In this document: piece by piece, positions 34,471-47,512 of the stretch
Layout of the letters: each line of letters opens with the position of its first letter
Position numbering within the stretch: the stretch's first letter is position 1
Source: Spongilla lacustris
Lineage: Eukaryota; Porifera; Demospongiae; Spongillida; Spongillidae
Direction of reading: 5' to 3'
DNA length: 64,000 bases
NCBI GenBank assembly: GCA_949361645.1
Contig: OX442420.1
Location: forward strand, 3,207,882-3,271,881
Position numbers and translations under genes: made by a program
Notes under the pieces: model-generated
Seen by the model: only the letters and a program-made list of their open reading frames with translations
The model's database searches: none
Told to the model about the DNA's origin: nothing

Positions 34471-36249
34471 GTTCTAATTATTGCACGCGCATACTATATT
34501 CTGTTTGAATGCGCCTTTATCTATAGGAGCAGCTTCTTTTTGACCCATTCACGTATTTTCTAGGCCACTAATGAAGCTTTACTGCATTACAAGGTATGTT
34601 TTAACTTTGCTCACACACAAGCTTCATATATATCCCATACACTTACAAATACTTTTGGTGGAGGGGTGGACTGTTTCATGCGTTTAGCTTATGTAATGGA
34701 TGATGAAGCTTTTTTGAATATAGTTTGTGTTGTTTGCTAGGTGAATCTAGATGACATCATGTTGAGAGTTGTTGACAGTTGTATGGTGGGAGTGGTACTG
34801 TGGTGATGTGATGAAAAGTGGAGGTACTGGGGTGATGGTGGGTGGAGAGAGGGTGAAATAGTGATGTAGAACACAGTTGTGGTTGGGTGATGGAGGGGTA
34901 TAGTGGTGATGGAGGTATCATAGTGGGTGGAGGTTACAGTGATGATGGTAGGTGAGGGTACAGTTGTGGAGAGATGATGGTGAAATGGGAGGGTACAGTG
35001 GTGGTGTAGGAACAGATGGTGATTTGCTAGATGTATAGAGTAAAAAGATTTTATGTACAGACTAAGTGGTGGGAGATTGTAGGTGGTATGTATAGGCTTT
35101 GGGAAATTTATTTTACATGGTGTGTGGACTTTAGAATGTTATGTGTGCCTGTGTGATAGTGCTTATGGGGTGATGAGTCCCTCTGTGATATGTGTGTGAT
35201 ACATGTATAGGCATAGAGTACATATATGTGTGGGCTGAGGGGCTCAACCCCCCTCTCTCCCTCCCCATCCGCGTACTTAATTTCATTGACCCATTCCTAT
35301 GCTCCAGTGGCATGTAACTCTGTAGTAGTGTAACAAGGGTACTTCCCCATATTAGAATGTTTGGCCAAACACGAGGGGCCTTCCTTCCACCTGCCTCACC
35401 CCCTTTAGTTCTAATTATTGCACGTATACTCTAAATTATGTTTGAATACGCCTTTATCTGTAGGAGCAGCTTATTTTGACGCATTCACATATTTTCTAGG
35501 CCACTAATGAAGCTTTACTGCATTACAAGGTATGTTTTAACTTTGCTCACACAAGCTTCATATACATGTATATCCCTACACACCTACAATTACTTTTGGT
35601 GGAGGGGTGGACTGTTTCATGTGTTTAGCGTATGTAATGGGTGATGCAGCTTGTTTTAGTATAGTTTGCGTTGTGTGCTAGGTGATTTTGAGAGTTGTTG
35701 ACAGTTGGATGCTCGGGGGATGGAGGGGTACTGTGGTGATGTGATGAAAAATGGAGGTACTGGGGTGATGGTGGGTGGGGAGAAGATGTAGAACACAGTG
35801 GTGATTGGGTACATGGTGATGGAGGTTTAGTGGTGATGGAGGTATAGTGGTGGGTGGGTTGTTGTGATGGAGGGTGGGGGAGGGATGATGGTGAAAGAGG
35901 AAGTGTACAGTGGTGATGTAGGAACACGATGGAGATGTATGGGATGTGTGGGGTAATAAGAATGTATGTAGACTAAGTGGTAGGTGGTATTTATTGACGT
36001 TGGGATGTGTGGACTTTAATGTTTATTTGTGTGCCTGTGTGATATGTGCTTGTTGGGTGATCGAGTGCCTCTATATGTGATATGCGCCTCTGTGTGATAC
36101 ATAGTAGTGTGTGTGTGGGCTGAGCTCAATCCCCTCCCTCCCCCGCGTACTTATAAAAAATGTAACTGACCCATCCCTACACTCCAGTGCATGTAACACT
36201 GCAGTAGTGTAACGAGGGGCCTTCCTTCCGCACGCCTCACCCCCTTTAG
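34471..36249. repeat. Tandem duplication of a ~0.9-kb unit
   Basis: Unit 1 is 34471-35407 and unit 2 is 35408-36249, both starting GTTCTAATTATTGCACG and ending near CCTCACCCCCTTTAGT. Each contains an internal minisatellite of GGTGATGGAGGTA type. The units have diverged by many substitutions and small indels. Confidence 0.85.
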
Positions 36250-36344
36250 TCGTACTTATTCAAGGGTTTACTACAGCACGCACACACACACACACCAAGC
36301 TCCATTGTAAATGAAACTATGCCTACCCTATTCCTACTACTACC

Positions 36345-36815
36345 CTACTCCTCCCCTTACCTACAACCCCTACTCCTCCCCTTACCTACTACCCCTACTC
36401 CTCCCCTTACCTACTACCCCTACTCCTCCCCTTACCTACTACCCCTACTCCTCCCCTTACCTACCACTACCCCTCTTACCTACCACTACCCCTACTCCTC
36501 CACTCCCCTTACCTACCACTACCCCTACTCCTCCCCTTACCTACCACTACCCCTACTCCTCCCCTTACCTACCACTACCCCTACTCCTCCCCTTACCTAC
36601 CACTACCCCTACTCCTCCCCTTACCTACCACTACCCCTACTCCTCCCCTTACCTACCACTACCCCTACTCCTCCCCTTACCTACCACTACCCCTACTCCT
36701 CCCCTTACCTAACACTACCCCTACTCCTCCCATTACCCCTACTCCTCCCCTTACCTACCACTACCCCTACTCCTCCCTATACCTACCATTACCCCTACTC
36801 CTCCCCTTACGTATT
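36345..36815. repeat. Pyrimidine-rich minisatellite
   Basis: Tandem units of about 25 bp, then 28 bp, containing CCCCTTACCTACCACTACC and CCTACTCCTCC. The strand is almost free of G, so the complement is a long purine run. ORFs here (PLTYHYPYSS type) come from the repeat. Confidence 0.92.
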
Positions 36816-39290
36816 ACTATGGTGCTTGTGGCTCCGTGTAATGTGCACTTATTGTATCATGTATTCATATGTGTGATGTGTGCTTGTGTATGTGATTTTG
36901 TGAACATTACTAGAAGTGCTTTGGTCATCCTTCAAGACAGGTTGGAGCTGAACATGTCTACAGGGATGAAGTATCACACAAACTAAAACTGATTTGAATA
37001 TTTTCTGCATTCTTGTAAAGGTGCTTTTAAAATGAATCAATTTCAAGGCTTATACAATGTTTTATTGCACACATGTGTACTGGGCTATTGACATGCATGG
37101 CACCAACAACATGCTGTACATTAAGCCAGCCAGGGTGTATGAAGAACGCTGTTAGCTTGCCTATGTTGGGACAAGGCCCCTTTTCAGGTAGGTATTTGTT
37201 GTGATCCTCTTGGAGAGAGGTATCCACAGATTGAACGCAGAAACTGACTCACACATCTACATGTACATTACACACACACATACACACACATGCACACACA
37301 CACACACCTAATCATATTCATGCTTTCAAGGTCAGCCCTTACAATGCAAGCAGCTGCTATCCTATGTCCAGACATGTCAACAAGCCATAAATAGAAGATA
37401 TCTGGTTTATATAAGCACATTCATCAGAAATGGTTCCTATTCTGATCTGGAATGAGACTTTAATACTCAAAACCTTTTACATCTTTCTGACAAAATGGAC
37501 GCTCGGACAGTAGAACGCACAGAAGCTAATGCATATTATCCTACCACTTTTATACAATAAGCAAATAAATGTGTGTGCCCCACCCCCACCACCTTTCCGC
37601 CCCTCCATCCTTATACCCAGCTGACCAAGCTCAATTTTATGGATGTGTGTATACACACTACTAGTACTGCTATTGGTCATCTGGCATCACAGCTTGCCAC
37701 TCTTACATGCAGACCCTAGCTATTTGGCTGTACTTGCAGACATCTATGGCCTCGATCCATCTAGTGAGGGCCAATGCCACAGCCATTCTCTATTTTGATT
37801 TAACTATAGGCTATGTTTAAGATTGTACCCATATCATGTGTACATTAAGTATTGTATTATGCATTCAAATAATATTAATAACAGCTCCAACAGGGCTAAG
37901 GCTGTGGTCCTAGCTGAGCTATATGGCAGGCTGAACCTCTGCTTAGTTAGAGCCAACGTGGTAGCCATCCTCTCCAGATGCTTTGTACCAGACCAGTAGT
38001 AATAATAAGTAGTAATAATAGGGTGTATTTATGTATTGTGAATATCTATTAATGAAAAACACAACAATAATACAATGCTTGATGCATTGCACATTTAATA
38101 CATTTAACTCGTATCAGTTAAACTTTTTATGTTTGCAAATGGATTTGTAAACTAATATGAATGCATATGAGAAATAATGTAAGGAATGCTTTGACATTGT
38201 AGAGGATTGTACCTTGTGATGTTGCAATGGAACGGATCCTTACAACATATACAATATCTATCCTATATTATATGTACAATTTTTAATATCTATCCTATAT
38301 CCTGGACACACCAGCAAATTAAAACTGAAATCAGTCATACATTACTTATAGAAGTAAAAAAAAACTGTTTTAAAATAGTAACTGATCCTATGATATAATA
38401 ATTTTTTAAATACATTTACAGTAGATATATATCGTCAGTATATAACTCATACACATGCAGGGGTTCTCTATTATATAAAAGTACATAAATGCATATGCTA
38501 ACGATACCTAATTAATAATGCGTTACAGTAAATGACTACTTAGCAACCTACATCATGCTCTTTGCCGACATATAAAGGATGGCAATTAATGATGTGATTA
38601 TAATTTAATGTTCAATTGCACAGTAGTTTTACAGAGGATTTTAAAACCCTTTATGGAATCAAAACTTGATTTGACGCGTTCTGTACATGTGCTGCTAAGA
38701 ATCAGTAGTAATAATAGGGTGTATTTATCATTTATCTATAATTATCATTGTTTTCATAATAAATTTATTATTATACAGCATTATTAATTGGAACATATCC
38801 ATATACATACATGTACATGTGTATGTGTGTAAATGCATATGTAAGGATGCAGTATCTGGCATTGTAACAAATGAAACAACTGTAAGATATATACATAAAC
38901 ATTTCCCGGAGTCACTTTCTCTTGCATTGCTTGCAATCGATTAATAATATACAATGGTGGGCGTGGCACAATAACAAATTTAGAGAGTGGATATCCACGA
39001 ATATGATCATGATATGATGATCATGCATATGTTGCACAACGGCCATGGGCATGGCGTTGCATTGTTTGGACGAGAGATCATGATCAATATATGCAATACG
39101 GTTAAAGGGAGGGTGTGAAGCAATGCATGCTACCTTTTCGACGTCGTGTGACCTTTCCAGTTACAGTGTGACCGCTAATACAATTGATTGGTTTATAGTT
39201 GTTACATGTACGCATACTGTATGTACATGTACAGAAAGTTAATTGAATTATGTATTAAACTATCCAATGACCAATTCACGTGACTGAGAT
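36816..39290. other. AT-rich non-genic region
   Basis: No gene is recognised. Simple CA tracts lie near 37270-37310, and short TACATG runs near 38805-38820 and 39205-39232. Confidence 0.4.
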
Positions 39291-39328
39291 ATTTGGCGGT
39301 TCCGGCGTAAAGGAAAGGGGGTGGTAAT

Positions 39329-39991
39329 ATGGCGCATTTGAGCCGGCAGGAATTCAGCGACGTATAGAACATCTTCAATTTTCAGAATCTGTTGACCACA
39401 GCTGAACATTATACATGTATTATAGCTTCGTGACTACAATAGTGATGCCAGGTGAGTTACACCTTTAGCTACACTCGTTATGCCTTAATGGATTGAATTG
39501 ATCGAAGGCTTTTTTTTTTTTGCAGGGAAAGTCGTTCTTCGATGCTTATTCTGGCGGGGTTTTAAAATTGGTTACTGGAGGTAGTACTACGCTACATCAC
39601 AAGGTAAGCCCTGGTAACGATGTCCAGTAGGTTCCTGGGAGTTTACTTTTTCGCTGGTTCGACGTAACGTCGGGAACAGTATTAATGGATTCCTCAGTGG
39701 TGCGTGGCTGAACAAGAGCGCTAAAAGTAAGAGTGCATCGTTATAGTTGTTATTTATACTTTCCATTCGTCTCAACACAGATCGTGGCATGTATTGCTTC
39801 TCTGCCTCCTGTCGCATTTGTGCAGTTCAGAACGAAAGTAGCACAAGGTAAACCCTACCAGTTATGCATTTGCTATGAGGATTCACAGTGAGGTACCAAA
39901 GAAAGGTAAGTGAAACAATTAGATTTAATAGTGTGATATTCATTTTTATTATTCTTAGATGGAGATTACCCCTGCGTGTACTGTCCGAGAG
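39329..39991 (+). CDS. Candidate small spliced gene, unknown function
   Basis: Four splice-bounded segments have compatible phases: ATG at 39329 to 39361 (MAHLSRQEFSD|gtatag), 39526-39603, 39781-39847 and 39959-39991. The later segments have good AG and GTAAGC, GTAAAC or GTAAGT borders. The joined frame stays open and includes GKSFFDAYSGGVLKLVTGG and DYPCVYCPRG, where the CVYC pair could begin a zinc finger. The upstream sequence has TTTGGCGG and a CACGTGAC box, which look like promoter elements. An alternative first donor at 39451 does not keep the frame. With only about 70 codons and no family match, this is tentative; a minus-strand ORF across 39587-39817 competes. Confidence 0.3.
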
Positions 39992-40549
39992 GTAAGTTCA
40001 TCTGGCAAAATTGTTGCCCAATTCATGCTTTCTTTTTTATATACAGATCTGTCCCAGTTCTCAATCAACTTTGTGCTTATGTTATTTTGTACTGTGTGAA
40101 GCTAATTATATATTTTTAATAACCTGCAACATATTTCAGTACCAGGAATTAATTGACATAACACGTAAATTAACCACGCGTATCTTCCAATTGCCAATTG
40201 CAATACGTCATACAATAATTCTTACGTACAAGTACGCGGTCCTCGTACGGTGTTTGCCCTGTTTCGTTCAAAATTGCACGTACGCGTGCGATAATTAATC
40301 CGAACTCATCCGTGCGCGTACAAATTAGCTTCCGGGACCGTGAAATCAATTCGTATGAAATCGGTCCACTCGCGGTTTCGGATGCAAATGGCTCGCGTAA
40401 CTCGGAAGCATGCTCTTCCGGTCGATATTACGTTCTCTCTCGGGCCCGCAATCAATGCCCTGAATTGCTGTGTAAGTAACATGCATGAGCTCACGTCACT
40501 ACTAGAATGGCCACAGTCACGCCGACTCACGCCTCACGCGAGCAAGCCC

Positions 40550-40614
40550 TAGTTGGGCGTAGCCCGACCTTCGCGTATTCCGCCAATACGCGAAGGTCGG
40601 GCTACGCCCAACTA
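40550..40614. mobile_element. 65-bp perfect palindromic MITE with 9-bp target duplication
   Basis: Two 30-bp arms beginning TAGTTGGGCGTAGCCCGACC and ending CGCCCAACTA surround a CCGCC loop. AGCAAGCCC flanks both sides (40541-40549 and 40615-40623). A 9-bp duplication is in the range for Mutator-like elements, but no transposase was found here. Confidence 0.85.
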
Positions 40615-40967
40615 AGCAAGCCCCACCTGCTATTGTTTAAACGAGTACTTTACCGAGTCATGAACGATAATGCGTGCCGTTCTTCAAAATCTTGTTGGTG
40701 TATCGCAAACCTTAATTGATGGGCAGGGATGTAATATATTCGATAGGCCTACAGCCTGTACATTACGTCATGGCACGAGAGACTGAGTATCGCGATATTC
40801 TAAGGTACAAGTGAAACAGCGCCTCCTGCTGCAAGCGACGAGGTCACAATATCTACAACAGCGATCTGCAACAAAGCCTGCTTTCAATTTGTAATATTAT
40901 CTTCATTGTAGGTGTGGTCAATTGTCAATTACATAATGATTTTTAAGGGGCGTGGTCGAAAAACGGG

Positions 40968-40969
<2 letters not shown>

Positions 40970-41003
<34 letters not shown>
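40970..41003. repeat. Poly-G tract
   Basis: About 34 consecutive G after GGGCGGAGG. It is likely to form G-quadruplexes and to be unreliable in length. Confidence 0.9.
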
Positions 41004-41005
<2 letters not shown>

Positions 41006-41440
41006 GACCTGGCCCTTGATTTTAAGAATTTTTGGGATGGTGTCTATAACTTTTTTTTTGCCCCCTCCCCTCGCTTACAACTATTTATAAAGAGCACTAC
41101 GACTACATGTAAAAGTCACAAGATGCAAGTGGTTGGTGCATCTGGACAAAATTGCTCTGGCATTCTGCCCCATGAGGATGAGGCTATGGCGACTGTAAAT
41201 GGTTGATATAAACTAATTTAGAGGTCGACATAGCTGGGTGGCCACCTTTTTTGACAGTTTAGATAGCACATCAATAGCTTCATTGCCCCATCCCCCAAAC
41301 ACTTCTACAACCAAAGGGATGCATGACCATCCTCTAAGGGCACATGCCTCATCATTTCTCAGTAGAGTGCTTGGATCTCAGCACCACAGGTTTGAGCCGC
41401 TTTTTGTAGCAATTGCGGATTGGTTACCTTTATGTCAAAT

Positions 41441-42635
41441 CATAGATTGAAGAATACCTGGATACGAAACGCGGAGATAATTAGAAATGTTCCGCGTTTC
41501 GGCACGTGATACATTTGGTGTAAAATTAAACTTATAAAGAGATAGCCTACCAAGGGCCGAAACTGACTTGCCATAATACGAGCATAATACGAGCGATACA
41601 GGAGACGATTACAGACAGTAAGATACCTGAAACACAGGCCAAAACAGATCCTCTTAACGAGTTGCTTACAACTTCCGATACCGTTGGTCCGTTGTTTTCA
41701 ATACATTTTGCTGTGGCCGGGTTACGTTCGGCTATTCTAGCTTGTCTACATCACCCAAGAATAAAAGCACATTCAGCTAGAGAGAGAGCTTACAGATGTT
41801 TCAAACAGGCACGTTTGATGGAATTGCCGCCTATTTGGAAACGCTTTTTCTGTGTCATTGGTCTGCAGTCGGATCATCAATCGTGCTTACAAGGCATTTG
41901 TTCAATCAGCTACTACACAACTTTAAGTACTATAAGTGCATTCCCTACAACTGATCATAGTAACTGCGTAGATGTGTCTAAGTGCTATATAGCTTGCACT
42001 GACCGTGCAAGAGATGTACCGAAACATATATCGGTCCAGGGACGATTTAATGAAAATAACCCGCACAACTATAACTTCTATAAGACATTTGCATAACGTT
42101 GGTCCACCTTTGGTTGTATGCGTTCCACAGAACAACTGTTTCTGAACATTGAAAAACAAATTTGGACTTTGTTGCGTGTGTCTGACTCACACACTATGTT
42201 CCGAAACACGGTGGGTCCGCGACCTGTTCACCAGGCAGTTGTACACACATGCTAAAGCCCCTTACAACGGCTACACGTTCGTTCCACAGAGGAAATAGCA
42301 TAATGCTTTGCTTCTAGAAATGAATAGTTGGAAGCATCTCTAAGCTGAGATATATGTTCCGAAGAGGCGGAAATGATAGATACGGTACCTACGTAGAGTG
42401 TGCTCAGTGATTTGCATGAACAATAGTTACTAACCTGGAAAGCAAGATCAGTGGGAGTACGAAGAATGCCTAAGATCTCGATTTTTCTCTTAAACAGCAG
42501 TGAAAGTAGGGGGAAAAGCGTAATCTACAAAAGGGTTAACCGAAACACAGTTCACTTGAAAGGGTCCGCCGCCTACAATTGACAATTCAATGGATCACGT
42601 GACGCGTTTCGTATCCAGGTATTCTTCAATCTATG
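41441..42635. mobile_element. TIR element with 7-bp flanking repeat
   Basis: The ends are identical inverted copies for 33 bp (CATAGATTGAAGAATACC and onward) and are flanked by GTCAAAT at 41434-41440 and 42636-42642. The interior has a 144-codon + strand ORF (41662-42096) with RERAYRCFKQARLMELPP. It reads like part of a protein, but I do not recognise it. The class is undetermined because 7 bp could be a trimmed 8-bp duplication. Confidence 0.8.
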
Positions 42636-42829
42636 GTCAAATGCAGCTAGGCAGGAGAGGGACCAGTTTGGCATCAGAATGTCTGCTGGTCTAAATTGGT
42701 CCTTACGAAGAATGCCAAATCTTTCTCAATTTGAGGGGAAAGGATGCCTTGTTGCAGATGTCAGCAATACAGTCTCTGAGCTGGTTGTGTCTGGTTATCA
42801 CATCACCTCTATATATACAATGTTATAAA

Positions 42830-42970
42830 ATTCCCTTATGTTTGAATCGCTATAAGTCTGAACTGTTAAAGTTATAGACATCTTATTTTCAACACTACAT
42901 ATACTACACCATTGCTCTGTGTCTTACACTTGCTCTATGCCATTATTGTAACGTCCAACAGACCTTATTC
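42830..42970. repeat. Diverged fragment of the 32.8-kb foldback family
   Basis: The order of TTTGAATCGCTATAA, TATTTTCAACACTACAT, CACCATTGCTCTG and CTTACACTTGCTC parallels 32895-33010, with many substitutions. Confidence 0.6.
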
Positions 42971-43631
42971 GAAGAAACATGAATGTAATTATCTGGTGGT
43001 GTGAGTGTGATCTTAATGTAATTCATCGTTCGCCGTCCAATGTATTGGAGGAATGGCGACTAACCGTATCGATGGATTATATTTGCAGGGGCAAACGCAT
43101 CAGATTTTTTTAAGCAACTTGACGTTCGATCGCGAGGCAAACGTAGGTACCATGAGAAGCTCCAAATCCCTGGTTTATGCAGTGATCTGTACGCGATTAC
43201 ATCTGATCTGAGAACTGCGAATCCGACACCTATTCGTGGCCTAACGTGGAGTTCCGAGACATTTTTACTTACATAATCGATTCTTCTAGCCCTCACAAAA
43301 GACAGCTTGATATGTCACCAATATAGATTACGTTAATGCAGGATCCTGTCTACATCATACTAAGATGAGTAATTATTACACTGACACCTGGCATTGATAG
43401 GTATCATTTAATTTTAAACACAGTCTGGCTAGATGTGCACCTACCTTGTGCCCGTGGGTTGGTTTGAACTACAGCGATTCAATCATATGTGCACATTGTA
43501 ACTGTATGGCAGGAGCTGGATAGCATGCTCACACATTGCTGCCCTGTTATATGCTGTCATAACTAAAGCAAACTGTACAACCTGGCTGGCTGTGGCACTT
43601 ATAAGAATCTTCAGCAACTTTTAATTCATGC

Positions 43632-44076
43632 AGCAAATGGGAAGAATTATGATCAATGAGTTTGAATTTGTGATTAAGTTCTATGGAAATAATTTTGAAC
43701 CAAGCTCTTTGAAAGTGAAATTAGAAACACTAGGCACGTATTTCATATCGATGTGAGACAAGAAACCAGGACACATCACTCTGCCATACATCTTTCATTT
43801 TAAGAGATGTCAAAGTCCAAGGCACTGATGTTTTCATAGATATTGCTATTGATCCGGCTTATTTTAGTGATGCCTGCAACAAATGCCACGAGTGAAATAT
43901 CTTTTTCTGCACTTCGCAGAGTCAAAAAATATTTGTGAACCACTATGACTCAATCAAGGCTAAATCATCTCATGGTCTTGTATGTGCATAGGGTTGAAAC
44001 TGTTGCATTAGACATTCATGCTATAGCTAGTGACTTGGTATCGGGTCATGAAAATAGAGTTACGCTCTTTGGATGA
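43632..44076 (+). pseudogene. hAT transposase C-terminal (dimerisation) remnant
   Basis: The + strand reads PATNATSEISFSALRR, VKKYL-stop-TTMTQ, then SRLNHLMVLYVHR and ALDIHAIASDLVSGHENR before a TGA at 44074-44076. This is the hAT-family dimerisation domain, where PATNA-SERSFS-LRR and the LDL-xIAxxFV pattern are usual. An in-frame TGA at 43936-43938 and frame loss upstream (FVIKFYGNNFEPSSL is in another frame) show it is dead. The relation to the non-autonomous hAT at 44557 is unknown. Confidence 0.8.
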
Positions 44077-44556
44077 TACTAATGCAATTTACCTCTATAC
44101 ATGTATATATGTGATGATGTTTAATGATATTATAAAAAACAGTAAAAAATGAAGGATTGAAATTAATTTGAATGAAGAGAAAAGTTATTATTTATTATTT
44201 ATTAGTTATTACCTCTGATTAATGTACAAGATCGAGCATAAAATGTATCCGTGCAACTCTAATAACACACAAATTGGATGCACAAAATTAATCAGTAGCT
44301 TTATAGAGCCTCTGTATGTTTCATAATTAGCATCTTCTAGCTTTGACCCCTATCCCACGGGGGCAGTACTTTAGAACAAGTAACAGGAAGTTAACAGGGA
44401 GTTACTGTTCATGTGCTCCACAAAGGGACTATTCAGAACACTTGTCTCTTACGCTACAAATGTTTTCACATATTAGTGCAGATTTTGCATGAATTTTCTA
44501 CAAAAAGCGTTGGCTTCTGGGGCGGAGCCCCAGACCCCGGTGGGGGAGCTTGCAGC

Positions 44557-45665
44557 CAGTGCCGGATTAACCATCAGGCAAGTGTAGGCAACTGCCTATG
44601 GGCTCCATGACTTTAGGGGCCCCGCGACAAAACAGAATAGGATGAGGGGCGGATCCGGAGGCGTGTCCGGACACCCCCTTTAAGCCTATCATGAATTAAT
44701 TAATATAGTTATTTATTGTTCTCTTGCATCGTTAACCACTTCTGGTTATGGCGACAAAAGGAAACCGCTGTTATGTCAGTTTTCTTGGCAGGCTGTCATC
44801 TGCATCTTGGTAAGAATCGACGAATTGATAGAACTCAAAGCGGCCGTCAATCTGCTGAAATTGCTGTAACATCACAGAGAGATCTTTTGATGAATACGAA
44901 GAGAAGTTAAGGCCAACGAGAAAGTTGAAACACAATACTCTGACGACTTTTATCGTTCAGTTGCGCAAGCGAAAATGGCATCACCACGATGGGGACGCGG
45001 AAGAAGTTCTATACTTATTGGAAAAGACAACCTTCGCGTAAGACGAAATTCAGTCACTGTTCGGTTGAATTTCCACCCCAAACAGATGACGAATTAAGAC
45101 AGGCAACCGAGACATTTCGAGAGAATTATCCTGAGGTGTCGATATGGATTTTCAGGAGGAAATGGTTCATTTTCGCATCGCAGTTACAAGATTATAATGA
45201 TACATGACGCAACTTAGTTCTAAAAACAGGGTTCAATCAACTTTTCCAAACGTTTTGACTGCACTAACGAAAATTTTCTAAGTCTCAGTTGAAAATACTG
45301 TCGTCGAGCTTCAAAGGCGCAAGTACGATTTACTACGAAATTAAGAAAGAAGAGTTTTTAAACGTTTACCGTTTGTTACTTATTTATAATTGTAAACAAT
45401 AGTTTACGGTACGAAACGGAAATTCCCTACCGTAATCTTAATTTTTACATGAATTACTTCTTTCTGGATAAATTGTTGTATACGTGTTTACATAATGCTT
45501 GCTAATAATGTCGTCTATTGCAACATTTTACATTTAATGTACTGGCTGCTGCCTGCTGGCAGGATAATTTGGACGATTGAAAGCAATTGACGTTCCAGTA
45601 GGCAATACTGGGGGCCCCAAAAGTTAGACTGCCTATGGGCCTCCACAGTGCTTAATCCGGCACTG
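44557..45665. mobile_element. Non-autonomous hAT element
   Basis: Ends CAGTGCCGGATTAA and its inverted partner, with CTTGCAGC as an exact 8-bp duplication (44549-44556 and 45666-45673). CAG-initial TIRs plus 8 bp are the hAT hallmark. The interior has short + strand ORFs without a recognised domain. It sits inside a copy of the GAGCCCCAGACCCC repeat family. Confidence 0.9.
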
Positions 45666-45839
45666 CTTGCAGCACTCCCCCCACACCCCCTTGCTGGTCG
45701 GGACGGGTGCCCCCCTCCCGCATCCTCTCCGGGACAATGGGCGTAGTTGCTCACTCCCCCAAGCCGTACCCCTTCCGACCCCCCTGTAGATACGGATCTA
45801 TCCTATTAGCGGGATTCAGTATGGAGATGGGTAGACATT

Positions 45840-46025
45840 CAGGGGCGGATCCAGGATTTCGGGAAAGGGGGGGGGGGGGGGTCTAATAACTATATTCACG
45901 AGCAGAGGTGGGTACGGAGGGGGCGTGCCCTCTCCAGTTACAGCCAGGGGGTCTGGGGGAACGCTGATAGTTCCCCCAGTGGAGCCTGGGGCGAAGCTCC
46001 AGCCGCTTTTGCGTTTATTTAGCAT
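45840..46025. mobile_element. hAT-like MITE end or fragment
   Basis: Begins CAGGGGCGGATCCAGGATTT, a terminal sequence common to hAT-like MITEs, followed by a G-run and GGGGCGTGCCC. The opposite end was not found with confidence. Confidence 0.45.
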
Positions 46026-46334
46026 GAAAATACACATAGTTTTGACAGTGATATCATCTTAATATTGATAACTACCAATGATTAATAGAAGCCTGCGTGG
46101 ATAGCGACGAAACTCTTCATTCACACTGCTCAGCTATGAAATTGGTAACGCAAAGCCATTGTGATCGGTGGTCTAAACGACATATACGTTTTACCTCATA
46201 TTAGTATTATATACCTATTGGACAGTATTTATTTAACTACCTGTTTCCTGAGGAAAGAACCTGAGATCCCATCCAATTCACGTTTTTACTTCCTGCTCAC
46301 ACCATTTGATCGCGCGGTAATACTAACAGTAATA

Positions 46335-46800
46335 GGCCTACTAAGGCCACGCAAAGTTGATTATTAGTTTCTCGTCCCCGCCCGCATACTTTTTTGGAAC
46401 CCGCACCAAACTTCATTATTGTATTATCTCATACCATCATGTGACAATATCACGCGTATCAGTAGGAGGACATATACAGCTTATAAATTTGACCGTTTTA
46501 AGAGCTTACACCATGACGGAAATTCAAGTGGAGACAGGTCTGACGTTTATTTCGCCAAGTTCATTCTCTATAGACAGGGTTCATATTGGCCTTCTAAGGA
46601 TTTGTTTAGCATTTTGGATGAGCTTGCAGTTCAACATCGATGATGTACACCCTTACTTAAACTTCTAGCTGTAGCAATAATGAATCAAATAGTACTGTAA
46701 AATAATAATGAAAATGAATAATTACCGCTCGCCCGCATCCTTTTTTGAAAACAGGCGGACGAGAAACTAATAATCAAGTTTGCATGGCCTAAATTAACCA
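46335..46800. mobile_element. TIR element of ~0.45 kb
   Basis: GATTATTAGTTTCTCGTCC on the left (46360) is inverted at GGACGAGAAACTAATAATC on the right, and the inverted match extends outward through GGCCACGCAAAGTT. No target duplication was fixed. Confidence 0.65.
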
Positions 46801-47000
46801 CGCATGCAAAATTAATTTTGGTTACTTGGTCTTGTTGGGTTTTGGCTTTAGACCCACCCCCAACCCTCTCTGAAAACGTTGGATGAATGGAACGCTAACT
46901 CGCGAATTAACTCGCGTTCGTTGAACGCTTCGTTTTTGAACGCGTCAATCATATGTAATTAATATTCATACGTAAATTTATTCATAACTGGTCGAGCAGA

Positions 47001-47046
47001 GGGTTAGGGTTAGGGTTAGGGTTAGGGTTAGGGTTAGGGTTAGGGT
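47001..47046. repeat. Interstitial telomeric repeat
   Basis: Seven consecutive GGGTTA units plus a partial one, matching the animal telomere sequence TTAGGG. It is followed by CAGGGTTTGCGC. Its internal position suggests a healed break or repair event. Confidence 0.95.
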
Positions 47047-47512
47047 TTCAGGGTTTGCGCGAGCCAGATATATGAATCTAAAGTGTATTTTAGGCATTGT
47101 CTCATACTCGATCGACTATCAAACTCCTGCTGTTCTTTACTTTGTCAGAAATTGGCAGATGGTACAGGGAAGAACCTTAAATGACTTGGCAGGTGCGACA
47201 ATGCAGCAAGTTTTACCAATAGACGTGCTATAACTATATATCCTTACGCTTTGCCTCCAATGTAAAATTCTACATATAAAATCGTTTCGTCACATGACAT
47301 CACGAAATCCATGCAACCCCTCTAAAACCGATATACTTCCTGGTATACTGGCACTTACATGTATACATTACATAACTTACATATATCGCCACTGCAAACC
47401 TTGAGCAGCGAGACTGCTAGAAAGTACGTAGGCCACTTCATTCCAATCCTTAATCAGTGCTATAGACAATCAATCATCAACCTTAAATACCCCAAGTTTC
47501 CAATTATCCACC

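Noticed and set aside
36311..36876. Proline/threonine-rich ORFs
   Set aside because: They come from a 25/28-bp pyrimidine minisatellite with no start context or splice support.
44716..45207. ORFs inside the hAT element as a transposase
   Set aside because: No BED finger, RNase H-like core or dimerisation motif is visible in any frame.
46161..46668. Short ORFs inside and beside a TIR element
   Set aside because: No motif or conservation, and they overlap the element's inverted end.
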